5,679 nt of DNA from contig JAISLV010000226.1 of NCBI GenBank assembly GCA_031277075.1, forward strand, positions 1 through 5,679, read 5' to 3'. Below the pieces are notes generated by a model, which was not told where the DNA came from, made no database searches, and saw only the letters and a program-made list of their open reading frames with translations. The translations under genes and the position numbers were made by a program. Below, one piece after another: positions 5,227-5,679 of this stretch. This DNA comes from Endomicrobium sp. Lineage in GTDB: Bacteria; Elusimicrobiota; Endomicrobiia; Endomicrobiales; Endomicrobiaceae. Numbering within the stretch: the stretch's first letter is position 1; every line of letters begins with the position of its first letter.

Positions 5227-5602
5227 AAATTTTTCTGATGTCGGGCGGAAATCGAACAGGCTTAAAATCTCTGTTCACAAAAGGGTGTTTTGTCTTTCCG
5301 ATAACAAGCAGCTTGCCTTTACATTTAACTTCGTATTCGCATGTTATGCTTGCGGCGGTAAGTTCGGTCAATTTAGTTTCAACCGTTATTATATCGTCGT
5401 ATTTTGCCGAAGAAACGTATTTGCATTCGGCGTAAATTACAGGGAAATAATACCCTCTTTCCTCAAGTTTTACGTATTCAAGCCCGACCTCCCTTAAATA
5501 TTCCGTTCTGCCTCTTTCAAAAAAAGTCAAATAATTGCCGTAATACACGACGCCCATTTGGTCGGTATCGGCGTAAGCTATTCTAATGTCAAGCGAATTC
5601 AT
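5189..5602 (-). CDS. ybgC: YbgC-family acyl-CoA thioesterase (4HBT hotdog fold)
   Basis: A 137-residue single-domain hotdog-fold protein, the usual size for this family. Residues 10-35 carry the 4HBT signature YADTDQMGVVYYGNY...FERGR. Asp14 aligns with the catalytic Asp of YbgC (Asp18 in E. coli) and Glu29 with the conserved helix glutamate. The second position of the usual VVYH is Tyr21 and not His, a common variant. Such enzymes hydrolyse acyl-CoA or acyl-ACP thioesters in the cytoplasm; E. coli YbgC is linked to phospholipid metabolism and the tol-pal cluster. Here there are no tol genes next to it; tadA follows with overlapping frames. The ATG at 5600-5602 is backed by AGAGGA four bases upstream. 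The C-terminal 20 residues are Lys/Glu-rich. Confidence 0.9.
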   Translation of the reverse strand: MNSLDIRIAYADTDQMGVVYYGNYLTFFERGRTEYLREVGLEYVKLEERGYYFPVIYAECKYVSSAKYDDIITVETKLTELTAASITCEYEVKCKGKLLVIGKTKHPFVNRDFKPVRFPPDIRKIFEKTLEKTEQKA

Positions 5603-5606
5603 AGCG

Positions 5607-5612
5607 TCCTCT
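5607..5612 (-). promoter_or_regulatory. Ribosome binding site of the ybgC-type gene
   Basis: The minus strand reads AGAGGA, separated by CGCT from the ATG at 5600-5602. It fixes the start. Confidence 0.65.
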
Positions 5613-5632
5613 TTTGGGGGTCTCTAAAAACC
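5613..5632. repeat. Second copy of the GTCTCTAAAAACC repeat
   Basis: This segment matches 3803-3822 at 18 of 20 positions, including an exact 13-base core GTCTCTAAAAACC. Bases 5619-5632 (GGTCTCTAAAAACC) form an imperfect 14-base palindrome of the form GGTYTYTARARACC. It lies immediately upstream of the thioesterase ribosome binding site, so an operator, RNA hairpin or mobile repeat are all possible. The second arm present at 3842-3858 is not seen here. Confidence 0.45.
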
Positions 5633-5679
5633 ATATTTTTTAAAGAATAAACTAAGCGGCGGCAAAATACGCCGTCGGC
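5633..5679 (-). other. Window edge upstream of ybgC: possible end of a preceding gene
   Basis: On the minus strand one frame is open from the edge to a TGA overlapping the ybgC ATG (ATGA), giving 26 codons. A second frame ends at TAG (5655-5657) after eight codons. I cannot tell which, if either, is the tail of an upstream gene. GGCGGC (5658-5663) and GCCGTC (5671-5676) can form a 6-bp stem with a 7-base loop. TTGCCG-17 nt-TAAAAA on the minus strand (about 5666-5638) is a weak promoter-like pair. Confidence 0.25.

Noticed and set aside
4985..5497. 170-codon plus-strand frame
   Set aside because: Shadow of tadA and the ybgC-type gene, which carry complete family motifs on the other strand.
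1..5679. CRISPR array or toxin-antitoxin/defence operon
   Set aside because: No regularly spaced repeats and no intact accessory gene pair found on either strand.

Overview
The window is a moderately AT-rich bacterial chromosome segment in which every intact gene lies on the minus strand, so the genes are read here from right to left. The organism is probably a diderm (Gram-negative type). The evidence for this is an exported N-acetylmuramoyl-L-alanine amidase with an AMIN targeting domain and a YbgC-type thioesterase. The gene mix and base usage remind me of Elusimicrobiota (Endomicrobium-like), but that is an impression and not something the sequence proves.

Right-hand part (about 4200-5679): a YbgC-family acyl-CoA thioesterase overlaps tadA (tRNA adenosine deaminase). 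A complete one-piece tmRNA gene (ssrA) follows. Its tRNA-like acceptor and T stems, PK1 pseudoknot, tag frame and tag stop codon can all be read. The inferred degradation tag is unusually long (27 codons) and starts on an Asn codon.

Middle (about 3106-4200): roughly 1.1 kb with no intact gene, directly downstream of the tmRNA 3' end, a classic integration hotspot. It holds two gene remnants of mobile-element character. One is the C-terminal end of a BRO/DinD-type antirepressor-like protein. The other is a small frameshifted protein resembling uncharacterised phage proteins. An imperfect inverted repeat lies exactly between them, and a weak direct repeat of the tmRNA 3' end lies further left. 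I read it as the scar of a decayed integrated element.

Left-hand part (1-3105): a tightly packed operon-like run. A periplasmic cell-wall amidase (stalk-type domain, AMIN domain, Amidase_3 domain) overlaps murI (glutamate racemase) by 35 nt. murI overlaps queD by 11 nt, and queC follows after 37 nt and runs off the window edge. murI and the amidase serve peptidoglycan precursor supply and remodelling. queD and queC serve synthesis of preQ0, the precursor of queuosine in tRNA. No complete novel defence or enzymatic system is visible; the most unusual items are the tmRNA tag and the decayed island beside ssrA.
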